Positions 23,024 to 32,790 of a stretch of 64,000 nucleotides of DNA are shown one piece after another. Source of the stretch: Hypomyces perniciosus (Eukaryota; Ascomycota; Sordariomycetes; Hypocreales; Hypocreaceae); the NCBI GenBank assembly GCA_008477525.1, contig SPDT01000005.1, positions 3,162,001 through 3,226,000 of the forward strand, written 5' to 3'. A program made the position numbers and the translations under genes. The notes under the pieces were generated by a model, which was not told the DNA's origin, ran no database searches, and worked only from the letters and a program-made list of their open reading frames with translations. Numbering within the stretch: the first letter of the stretch is position 1; each line of letters starts with the position of its first letter.

Positions 23024-23913
23024 GGCAGATATTCGACCTGGGTCGTGAAGCCTCGGACTCCATGTTGCAAATAAACAGATACATTGATTCACTCAGCGGC
23101 TGGGGAGATATGAGCCGCTGTGTGAGGGAAACCGGCCCGCCATGGAGACAGCTGACAGGCGAAGACCACTACCGATGAAGAGATGCTACTCCCCTCCATA
23201 CTTGCGATGCCGACTAGAGTCGGGTCTCCAGAATGGTCCTCACCTGGTGTAAGCTTGGCAATCCCAGCCTCATCCCGGCGACTTGAGTTGTGCGACCAAT
23301 GGCGAGCTTCAATACCATGCCCCCAGGGCTTATATCCGAAAATGTCGCATCATTTCGGAGCTAGGAGGAGGAGAGGGGCTGGGGGAAAGGCTTCTTGCGC
23401 CTTATGGATATACCCAGCTTTGAAAGCGGGCAATCTTCCGATATTGCCTGGCAGTACGGAGTACTCTCGGCTTGTCAAAGGCTGAAATGAAACTCAGGTC
23501 CTCCATGCCGTCTCTCTGTGAGCTGAAACGAGGGCAGTGCTTTGGTGCCCCCACAAAGCTGGAGAGTGGAAGTTCGCCTTGATGGACGACATGTATGAAT
23601 ACGTATAGATAACAAATAGCTATACGATAGAGGAGTGAAAAGACGTTTTGGTGTAACATAAACCACGAGGCGGGTGAGACATGACAGATCGATCATAATA
23701 ATCGTAGAGGTGAAGATAAGGGAAGGCTGAAGCTGTATCGGATCCCCCCGCTGAAGGCAATCGGGAATGCCCGCGCAGAGCGGGTCCAACTTGGCAGCCG
23801 ATTTTTTTTTTCTCTCACCTTTTTTTTTCTTTTTTTTTTTTTTCTTTTCTTGTATGCCTCGGTCGCTAAACCAGACTGGCGCATGCAACGCTCAGCTGTT
23901 CTCCTCTGCCATA

Positions 23914-23935
23914 TATTACGAAGTACTTCGTAATA
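23914..23935. repeat. 22-base perfect palindrome
   Basis: A perfect inverted repeat without a loop, centred on TACGAAGTACTTCGTA and flanked by TAT and ATA. It is built from two abutting copies of the TACGAAGTA variant of the dispersed motif seen across the spacers. It lies about 590 bases upstream of the transporter gene. Confidence 0.85.
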
Positions 23936-24523
23936 GTATATTGTTCTGTCACAGTCCTGTCACTGTGCGTGTATTTGCCAAGTTGTGGCACTTTCAGCCA
24001 GCATATTCGCGCCTCTCTTTTCTATTGGTCTGCGCGCACCATTCCGCTGTCACTTGACAGAACGCCTCCTCTGAACTAAACATCCCGCCTTATCCCACCT
24101 TGCATGCACACACACACGCACACGCACACGCACATGCATCGTATATCTACTCATACTCATATCCATACTCACACATCTTACATGTCTTGCGCTCACCAGA
24201 CCGTTTTCCTCCCCTTCAACTGCTCTCTCCTGGCACAGCGCTGTATGTGCCGCCGCGCGCGATCATAGAATAACCAGCAAGCGACTTGAAGTCTTTGCGC
24301 TTTGCTGCAGATAGGTGACGAAGAAAGACTTGGCGAGTGTTTAACGCCAATACCACTATAACATACTTTACGAGGGGAAACCCCTCCCCCCCTCTTGCTG
24401 AGGGTTGAAAACTAAGAACTCAAGGTTTCAACGGACCGCAAGGTATGTTGTGCCGTGTTGTGTTATGGACCTGCAAAGAGCGCAAGAAGGAGCTTCTCTA
24501 ACTGGGCGGGGAATAATAGTTGA

Positions 24524-26050
24524 ATGCCTTTGATAGAGGAATCCGCCTTCGACAACAACAACAACAGCAGCATCCTTGACCTATTCCAGAACTTGATTCC
24601 GCGATTGCGGTTTGCGCAGAGAGATACGAGCGAGTATAGATACGAGCCTCTCCGTTCCGAAGACGACAACGACGTTGGACCAGAAGACGAGCAAGATAGA
24701 GAACAAGAGCAAGAGCAAGAGCAAGAGCAAGAGCAAGGACTAGACGAAGACGAAGAAGAAGAAGACGAAGACGAAGAAGAAGAAGAAGAAGACACAATGG
24801 CGTCCGATCCCTCCAAGACAGAGGTTCATACCACCATCGCCATGCAAACCTCCTCCTCCTCAGCCTCTGGCAATGAGGACTACAACAACAACAACAACGA
24901 CGGCACCTCCTCCTCCTCCGAGAACGCTGCCGTCGTCTCGCAAGGCATCCAGATCCTCGAGGCCAAGTCCGTCAACTGGTGGAGTTACTTCACCACTGCC
25001 GACTTCTGGCTCGTGATAGCTGTCGGCCAGGTCCTCGCCCTCTGCATCACCGGCACCAACACCTTCACCTCGTTCCTCGCCAACGTCGGCACCAACATAC
25101 CCGCCTTCCAGACCATCTTCAACTACATCCTCCTCTTCCTCGTCTACACCACCATCACCCTCGTCCGCGACGGCCCGCGCGTGTGGTGGCGCATCGCCCT
25201 CTCCGACGGCTGGAAGTACTTCATCATGGCCTTTATGGACGTCGAGGGCAACTACTTCACCGTCCTCGCCTATCGCTACACCAACCTCCTGTCCGCCCAG
25301 CTGCTCAACTTCTGGTCCATCGTCTGCGTCGTCATCATCTCCTTCTTGCTGCTCCGCGTGCGCTACAAGCTGCCCCAGATCTTCGGCATCCTCGTCTGCT
25401 GCGGCGGCATGGGCATCCTCCTCGCCTCCGACCACATCACCGGCTCCAACGGCGGGCCCGGCGAGAACATGCTCAAGGGCGACCTCTTCGGCCTCCTCGG
25501 CGCCACGCTCTACGGCACCAGCAACGTCTTCGAGGAGTGGCTCGTGTCCAAGCGGCCCATGCATCACGTCCTCGCCTTCATGGGCCTGTTCGGCATAATC
25601 ATCAACGGCGTGCAGGCCGCCATCTTCGACCGCCAGTCCTTCCAGGACGCCTACTGGGACGGCTCCGTCGCCGGCTGGCTCGTGGGGTACACCCTCTGCC
25701 TCTTCATCTTCTACACCCTCGCGCCGCTGATTCTGCGCATGGGCAGCGCCGCCTTCTTCGACATCTCGCTGCTCACGGCCAACTTCTGGGGCGTCATCAT
25801 CGGCATCCACGTCTTCGGATACACCATCCACTTCATGTACCCCATCGCCTTTGTGTGCATCGTCATCGGGCTTGTGATCTACTTCCTGTCCGGAAGCATG
25901 CTGGGTGATTCGAAGAAGCCCTGGCTGGGGGAGAACCAGGAGGATGGCGTGGCGGGCATTGGCACGGCCAAGCTCAAGGCGATTAACGCAGCGCGAAAGG
26001 CTCAGCAGGGGAGCACTGGGCCTGAGGCTGCTGTTGGGAGTGCTCAGTAG
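24524..26050 (+). CDS. SLC35F-type (DUF914) multipass transporter
   Basis: A member of the drug/metabolite transporter superfamily, SLC35F1/F2/F6 (DUF914) branch. These are solute or nucleotide-sugar-like carriers of endomembranes or plasma membrane whose substrates are mostly unknown. One exon encodes 508 residues. About ten membrane segments run from residue 160 to 470, beginning FWLVIAVGQVLALCITGTN. Family-type motifs are EGNYFTVLAYRYTNLLSAQLL and GDLFGLLGATLYGTSNVFEE. The first 91 residues are hydrophilic and include a Glu-Gln repeat from a GAGCAA hexamer array (about 24702-24736) and an acidic run. An in-frame ATG at 24797 in strong context (ACACAATGG) would give a 417-residue protein without this tail and may be the true start. 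It converges with the F-box-like gene. Confidence 0.9.
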   Translation: MPLIEESAFDNNNNSSILDLFQNLIPRLRFAQRDTSEYRYEPLRSEDDNDVGPEDEQDREQEQEQEQEQEQGLDEDEEEEDEDEEEEEEDTMASDPSKTEVHTTIAMQTSSSSASGNEDYNNNNNDGTSSSSENAAVVSQGIQILEAKSVNWWSYFTTADFWLVIAVGQVLALCITGTNTFTSFLANVGTNIPAFQTIFNYILLFLVYTTITLVRDGPRVWWRIALSDGWKYFIMAFMDVEGNYFTVLAYRYTNLLSAQLLNFWSIVCVVIISFLLLRVRYKLPQIFGILVCCGGMGILLASDHITGSNGGPGENMLKGDLFGLLGATLYGTSNVFEEWLVSKRPMHHVLAFMGLFGIIINGVQAAIFDRQSFQDAYWDGSVAGWLVGYTLCLFIFYTLAPLILRMGSAAFFDISLLTANFWGVIIGIHVFGYTIHFMYPIAFVCIVIGLVIYFLSGSMLGDSKKPWLGENQEDGVAGIGTAKLKAINAARKAQQGSTGPEAAVGSAQ

Positions 26051-26559
26051 ATGGATGTGGGAGGAGTAGTTGGATAGAGTTGGATAGAGTAGAGTAGTAG
26101 ACAGAAGTAATAAATATGATGGTAGCATGACATCACCTCCCATACGTGAACCTGTTAGATAATACAAAGTAGGTATATGGATATCATGCGACCCCATCTG
26201 CTAGAATCGCTTCAATTTCTCTCAATATTTCCGGGTGCCCTCTTCCTTCTCAAGATGCCCGAGGTAACCAACTATTCACACATCAGAGATCAACAAAATA
26301 GAGGCCCAGTGTTCCCATGTCCAGCCTGAAAACACCAACCCCCCTGAATTTCCCACAAAGCCCATTGCTGTGTTTTCCCAACACACCCGCCTCGCGCCTG
26401 TAGTGCGCCTGTAGTTGTCGAATAAAAGATATCACGTTTGTTGGTTATCCCTCCCTCCCATCTGCCCTTTTTTCCAAGAAAAAGCAGGACCAAGTAAATA
26501 ATCCAAATCGTAAGTTTGAGCATAACAAATATGCGCCATATCCGTGTGTTCCGCGCTCA
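26051..26559. other. Convergent 3' spacer
   Basis: This 509-base gap joins the 3' ends of the transporter and F-box-like genes and presumably carries both 3' untranslated regions. It contains none of the TACGGAGTA motifs and no coding signal. Confidence 0.5.
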
Positions 26560-29500
26560 TCAGCCCTTGGGGCTGTCATCGCTATCGTCCTTGCTTCGTG
26601 AAGAACTGGATCGCTCATCTTCCATCGACCACCCCACCCGCTCGCCCTGATCGCTCCTAAGCTGCTTTTCTTCCGCCATAGCTAGTGTCTTGTCCTCCAG
26701 GCCCTCTATGAATGATATGTCGCCAGGCCGGAACTTCTCTCGAAGACCTTCCACCCCAGGGGGGAGCATGACGACCCGTGAAGGCGGAGATGGGGCCAAG
26801 TCATCTGGCCACAGAATCCTACGAGCCTCCTCATCAGTCATGGGGGGTTCGTAAATATCCTCAATGGGGATGAGGCTAGGTTGATTCGCAGACGTAGACT
26901 GGCTCGGCGGGTTGAAAGGAGTCTGTCGTGGTGTTGTAGGCGAGGCAACAATATCATCAGAGCCATCCGGGGTCTTGCTTCCTGACGACGAATTCTGCCC
27001 ATCAACCCTGACTGGCGGCGGCGGCGGCGGAGGGGGCGGGTTGGAGTCTTGCGCCTGGAAGGGCGGCGGCGGGTCGTGTGTCAAGAGCTCAAAGTCATCG
27101 TCATCAGGCTCTGCATAATGACTTTGAGGAGATCTTGACGACTCATGGGGTGTATCATCCATGTCCGACTCGTCGTCCGAGTCTGTTGTCCCTCCATCCT
27201 CATCATCGCTCCTAAGTGTTATCGCATCAGCCCCATCACCAAAACCCCTCTCCTTTAGCATATCAGATTCTGACTTGAGTATCTTGCTCTCCATATCGCC
27301 ACCGCTTATCGACTGTCTCAGGGCACCGTATCTGATCCGGTCCGCACGAAGGATATTCCGCATCAGCTGAAGCTCGTGTCTCTTGTACGTGTCGTAGAAC
27401 GCCCGGTTAAGCATCGCCGCAGCATGCAGGTCATCCAAGTTTGAGATCTCGCTGAGGATCTGCAGACGGACCTCCTCAGGGAACTCGGACACAACACTGT
27501 GCACCTTTTCATGTGTAGCCATCCGATTCATGCTGGCTGTGAGAAGCATCTGCGGCTCCGCCATCTTGTGCTTCGATAACGCCCACCCATGACTCTTACC
27601 ACTAATGTCGAAGAGTGTGAGCCCCGTGACGCTGTTGTAAATATCCGCAACTGCTGCCCGGAATGCCGGAGCCGGATCGCATACACTTCCAGGGTGGATT
27701 GGCGCCGGTGGACTCGGCACCAAGCGGAGCGTATCCATCATTTGTGCCAGGCTTCTTGGTGCCGGCTGAACCTTTGGTACATGCGATAACACTTCTGATT
27801 GTACAATATTCGGGAGAAGACCCAGTTCATTGTAAACTAGCATCATCCATCCCAAGTTGGAGGCATCGCACCAATGGCTTCCCTTGGGACATCTCGGCGT
27901 ACCCGTGAGCATCGTTGTTGCCGGTTGCACTGGTGAGGTGAAATTACTGTCTAGGTCAGAAAGAGACACACGTTTGGTATCAGCACCGAGGTCCCGGGCT
28001 GGCGGTAGTATGTATTCCTGGATAGTGCTTGTACAACTTGCATGGAGCTGGGCGACCTTGGCGCAACGGACAGCCCAGATTTTATCTCTAATCCTCTGTG
28101 GCCAAGGCTTGCTCTGCAAGTCTACTTCATCAGTAAGGTTAAGGACGGCACTCTTAGACATGCGCGTGAAGAGTTGACGAATCCCAAACGCGTAGCTAAT
28201 GATAAGGAGTCCATCTGGCATGTCATCGGCGCCTTTGTGCATCCATTGAGGCAACCACCTATGCTCGACGACAAGGTCTAAGGGCGATGTACTCTTATAC
28301 CTCAGAGAGCATTCTGCAATGGCAACAAACTGTTCAAAGCTAATCTCTCTGGGGACCTTTTCGTTGTGCATATGTGCAGCATGAAGTAAGATTTCCAGGG
28401 ACCCCAGCCTATTCGTCTCCTGTTGAGGCATGCGATACAGTCTAACCTCTGATCCATCCTCGCAGAAGTACGGTACTGGGTGTGGAGGGAGTTGTTCGGT
28501 GATGTCCTCGGCCTCGTGGAGATGCAGGCTGGTGGGATGGCCATTGAACATACGCGCGAAGATGGGTGAGGTCTCGGTCATCAGCGCCGACGAGATGCGG
28601 AAACGAAGAGCTGGCTCGTTGCCGGTAGAGTCAGGACCGATATTGGCAAATTCGAGAACAGCATCACCCCGAGGGTGAACGGTAAACTCTTCAATGACCC
28701 TGCTAGGTGATATACCCGACTCGCCTGTCTGGAGGAGTTTCCGAATATCGCTGAGCTCCTGCTTAACCCGTTCGTAATTCCTAAACCGGATCTCATACCG
28801 CGGGAACTATGATGTCATGTTAAACCTAGACCAACGGCCATTGGCATTTCCTGGGACCCATGAACTCACAAATTGGGGATCTGCGGACATGATTTTGGTC
28901 ACACTAGCATTGCGCATCCGATGAACCGCGTCCCTTCGAAACTTCTTGCTGTTGAAAAGAGCCTCCACCATCTCCGGCGTCACATCCCGCTCGTGGCTCC
29001 TATACGTCTCTGCAAGGCTCGATTTAAAAGCCTCGGTCAACGTTTCGAGACATGTCCTCCAGTCTCGAATCGGGGTCAGCCACATGTCTCCACCACCATG
29101 CCCGCCAGCTCTGCTGCCACCGCTTGTCACTACCTCACCCAAACTCCGGCCACTAAAGGAACTCCTATGATCGAACAAAGCGAGCGCACTGCGCGGCGAC
29201 TCCATGGAGGAGTCTCGACGGGTCAGGGGGAGAGTCTCGGTGGCGTTGGAGAGTGAGCGAGGCGTCTTAATCTCTTCTTGCAAAATGGCGTAACAGAGAC
29301 TCGCGCAACGCTCCTTGATCTTGGCAAACTCTTTGTAGGCGCTGTCGACATAATTGGGACCTGTAGGAGCGGCTCGCATGCGCGAGACGAGGACTTGGAG
29401 TTGGCGGTAGTTACTCTCGGTGCTCTCGTTTATGGAGCTGACGTCGTTTATGGAGGGCTCGTGAGAGTCGGTGTCGGCTGATGAGCCATGGAGCTTGTTC

Positions 29501-29742
29501 TACATGGGATGTTAGTGGGCAGTAAGTAAAAAACAGCACTCGCGCAGAGCAACAATTCACAAAAAGGAAGACCAATGATGGGACGAAGATGGATGACGTA
29601 CAGTCCATGTCTTTTCATCTCTGCTCGAACTGCTGATACTCCCAAACTTCCTGAGGGCAGAGCCAAAGCGCCGCTTCACTGACGAGCCGCTCGACGAGGC
29701 CCCGCCCTCACTGTTGGTCCTATGAATCATGTCGTTCTTCAT
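26560..29742 (-). CDS. BTB-like and F-box-like domain protein, unknown role
   Basis: Three exons, 29602-29742, 28870-29499 and 26560-28806, are joined by introns of 102 bases (GTACGT...TAG) and 63 bases (GTGAGT...TAG), giving 1005 residues. All junctions keep frame (phase 0). The N-terminus is Ser-rich and basic. A helical region follows (residues about 50-290). Then comes a BTB/POZ-like stretch (RFRISSALMTETSPIFARMF near 325-345, with a kelch/BTB-like continuation LEILLHAAHMHNEKVP). An F-box-like helix pair (FPEEVRLQILSEISNLDDLH) lies near 695-720. The C-terminal 250 residues are disordered and acidic, with a run of nine prolines. If the domains are real it would be a substrate adaptor of cullin-type ubiquitin ligases, but that is inference. 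I do not know a named orthologue. Confidence 0.8.
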
Positions 29743-30362
29743 CGAGGGAATTGGTCGTTAGATAAAAAGGAAGCGAAGAAGAGAGAGGAGAGAAGAGAGA
29801 AGAGAAGAGAGAAATTGCTTCGTCAAGCCTCAATGTCCAAGGCAGGGTCAGTGCCAGCATCCTTTGGCAGCATCGTTTCCAGACGGCGATCGATAAGTAA
29901 GAGAGAGAGGTCGCAAGACAGGTAGATGTGCTACATGTGTGGGCTGAAACAAGACAATGTCGTCGATGTCGAGCTGCTGGCGCGGCCTTGATGAGGCTGG
30001 TTTGCACGAGAGCCGCCTAGCGAGAAGCGAGCGGGTAGCTGCGTCGCGCTGATCAATATCAATCAATCAACGGGCTGTCGAAGGTCGATATGATGCTCCT
30101 TGCATAAAGACGAATGCAGTCACAATGCGGCGGGTCCGAGGATATTTCGTCTGTTCATCTGTCTGCCTGTTGTGTCGTCGCAGTCAATGGTGCACGTGAG
30201 CAAGCAAGCAAGCAAGCAATCGAGCAAGCAAAGCTATGCGGGACAGACAACCAAGAAAAGAGGCGGAGAGACAGCGAAGAGAAGAGAAGAGAAGCTCTCC
30301 TCCCAGCACGCGCCGGCGCACCGTCTGATTCGCTGAATGATAACTAAACTGCAGATCGTATG

Positions 30363-30363
<1 letters not shown>

Positions 30364-30397
<34 letters not shown>

Positions 30398-30424
30398 AAA
30401 AAAAAAAAAAAAAGAGAGAGAGAG
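30364..30424. repeat. Composite microsatellite: AGT array, A-run, GA array
   Basis: About eleven AGT triplets (30364-30397) run directly into a 17-base A-run and then a short GA repeat. It sits upstream of the F-box-like gene. Confidence 0.9.
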
Positions 30425-31710
30425 CCCAACGTGAGGTTCGCCGCTGGTAGGAGAGACAGTCAATGCAGTGGGGGATGGGTTTCTGATGCGCGCGCGCCAA
30501 AGGTGGCAAGGTGGGACACAGCCTGAGACCTGCAGCAGGAAACCACAGACGCGGAGAGACAGGGAGAGAGGTGGGGGGGGGGAAGTAGAGAGAGGGGAGA
30601 GGAGGCGTTACAATGAAGAACCACAGGAATAAAAAGAAAAAAAGAGAGCCACAGGTTGGTTACGGGTGTGTGCGAGCAGAGTCAGCGTCAACCCGTGGCG
30701 GCGGAGAAGGTCGGCTAACAGTAGTACTACTCTGTACGAGTCAATCAATACTAGTATTAGGTAGTAATAGTAATATAGTAATAAGGACTGGCATGCCATG
30801 CCACCAACAAGCTTTGAGAGAGTTGAGCGGTGTTTTTTTTTTGCGGGGAGAAGCGAGAAGAAGAAAAGGAGACAATTGGAAAGTACGGGGTACGAATTAC
30901 GGAGTGCTATTAATAAGTTGTGTGTATACCTGCCGCTGGGTGCGCGCAGTGCTACAGCGGCTTGATCGCCTGACGAAACCATGAATCCAATGAAGCAATA
31001 GGTAATGGTACCTATTTTTCAGCCTTCTCTATTGCTACGTGCTACTACTCCGTACTACCTTAGTATTTGCCACCCAGGGCCTAGACTGCCAGACCCCAGG
31101 GCTGTTGTTATTGTCGTCTCATTCATTCATTCACTCATAGTAGTAGTACTACTACTCGTACTAGCACCAACAACAGCTGTGGGTGACGCCCCCCCCCCCC
31201 CGGCATGTCCCAGCTCCATTTTACAGGGGCCCTAATCCCTAATCCCCCAGACTGTCGGCCTTGTCGCCGCTGTCAGAAGAGCTAGCCAATAGCGTCTGGT
31301 CCCTTACTCCGGAATTCACAGTCGTCCCTTTTTGCTCCGTCCGTCCCGAGGAGCGAATCCCGCCATCATCTCATCTTCAACCAAACCGCTTAGGAGAATC
31401 TGGCTGGCACTGCTTCTCATCCACCTTGTAGTTAAAATAGACTGCCATGACTTGATAGGAAATAGTATTACTGCTTATCAATTACGATCCAAGTGTACTT
31501 TGTAGTCTTCGTACGAAGTACTTTACCTAGGTAATACTACTTACAACAAGCAATGATGCCGCCTCATCACCAACTCCGAGATTAAAACACCCAAGTACTA
31601 AGCAATGAAATAATTAACCAAAAATTAAGAATACAAAGCAGTACTACTGATTATTAGCCACCTATCAATTAACAACTCCCTCTCCAACCGCGTCTGTACT
31701 CAGAAATACA

Positions 31711-31745
<35 letters not shown>

Positions 31746-31777
31746 GTAGTAGTAGTAGTACCTAGTAGTAGTAGTAT
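31711..31777. repeat. CTA array meeting TAG array: palindromic microsatellite
   Basis: A run of TAC/CTA triplets (31711-31743) meets a run of TAG triplets (31744-31760). The junction is a perfect 32-base palindrome (31729-31760) centred on ACTAGT. A further short TAG array follows at 31763-31777. The strand switch lets the repeat fold as a cruciform. Confidence 0.9.
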
Positions 31778-32790
31778 TACTGCCGCGAACCCCAGAGTAC
31801 TGTACCCTACTGATACTCCACATCTGCCACGCTACCATTCTGTATTTACGGAGTACGTACTTCGTAGATACGAAGTACTAGTATTACCGTTTTCCCCTCC
31901 AAACTTGAACAGTTAAATATCCACCAACATCCTTGCGCTACTAACTTCATTAGGAAAATCATTTTTCGACGATAATATGAGTTTGAGGGGCCGAGGCAGC
32001 CGAAGGGAAAAAGAAATAAACGTCTTATTAGCTTGCCGATTGTCAGTCATCTGTAAGCATGAAACTCGTGTCAGTAGTTAAAATCTGCAGAAAGTTGAGT
32101 TACGCTTTCATTTATCTGTCTGGTCCATGATATCTCTATCAATGCTTTTGTAACATCCATCTATGCCGCTTGGTTGCTCCCGTAGAACACGTTAGGAAAA
32201 AAGAAATACGGAGTTCCATCCCATCCTCCCATGTGAGCCTCATCGATGCAAACGCCTACCCGCCGGCCATGTATATGTGTATGAATACCCCATGCCCCAT
32301 CGACCGGTCAACAATCTTTCTCTCACATAACCCCCCTTCCCGCCCGAGAGAGTTGCCTTGTTGCTGTTGCTGTTGTTGCTGTTGCTGCCGCTACAAACCC
32401 TGTCAAGTCGTACACATGCAACACATCATCTTTCCCACCCTGCCCCCCCACCGGCAGATCCCGAATAATGTCCAAGCTCCCCCATTGAATTGCGAACCCA
32501 TTAGCGGCATCGTACAAGCAAAGCCTCACTCCCAAACCCACCCCCCTTCCCCCGACATGGAATTCACCAACATCAGCCGCAGCAAATACCCTATCCAAGA
32601 TCATCGCGCTTTTTCCAGCTGACGGTTGATGTGAATGGGCTAGCCGAGTCTCACGGCGTGGCATCGTTGCACTCGGTGTCGTGTAACTCATCAATCGAGC
32701 GTGCGTTGTAATGAACAGGCCCGTGATACTACCCGAGTGGCCCCTGGACGTCATTATCATCATACAAAAGAGACCTCTTACCACCCCCGT

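Larger units (their letters stand above)
18868..24523. other. 5.7 kb divergent spacer without a recognisable gene
   Basis: It lies between the 5' ends of the phosphatase and transporter genes. I found no conserved protein and no tRNA. It holds exact TACGGAGTA/TACTCCGTA motifs at 19043 and 19050 (overlapping), 19109, 19200, 19341, 19392, 20743 and 23455. It also has a CCA/CAC repeat (about 20801-20828), a TACA repeat (about 20869), an ATT repeat (about 21363-21394), an A-run (about 21497), a pyrimidine tract (about 23803-23850), a CA/CGCA repeat (about 24107-24136) and a 22-base palindrome at 23914. Many short open frames here lack codon structure. Confidence 0.5.
29743..32790. other. 3 kb spacer rich in triplet microsatellites
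   Basis: It lies between the start of the F-box-like gene and the end of the nucleotidyltransferase gene. The first few hundred bases are probably promoter and leader of the former. It contains AGT and CTA triplet arrays, an 18-base palindrome AGTAGTAGTACTACTACT (31139-31156), exact motif copies at 31046-31054 and 31847-31855, a C-run (about 31190), and a TGC-type repeat (about 32358-32388). I see no gene; the open frames near 32170-32622 and 30608-30984 lack codon structure. Confidence 0.5.

Noticed and set aside
24979..25908. Plus-strand 309-codon frame full of His, Arg, Leu and Pro
   Set aside because: It is a frame-shifted shadow of the transporter with low-complexity composition.
24860..26197. 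Minus-strand open frame of 445 codons opposite the transporter
   Set aside because: It is antisense to a well-supported membrane protein. It is rich in Glu/Asp/Val/Gly because the sense strand uses C-ending codons, and it shows no domain.
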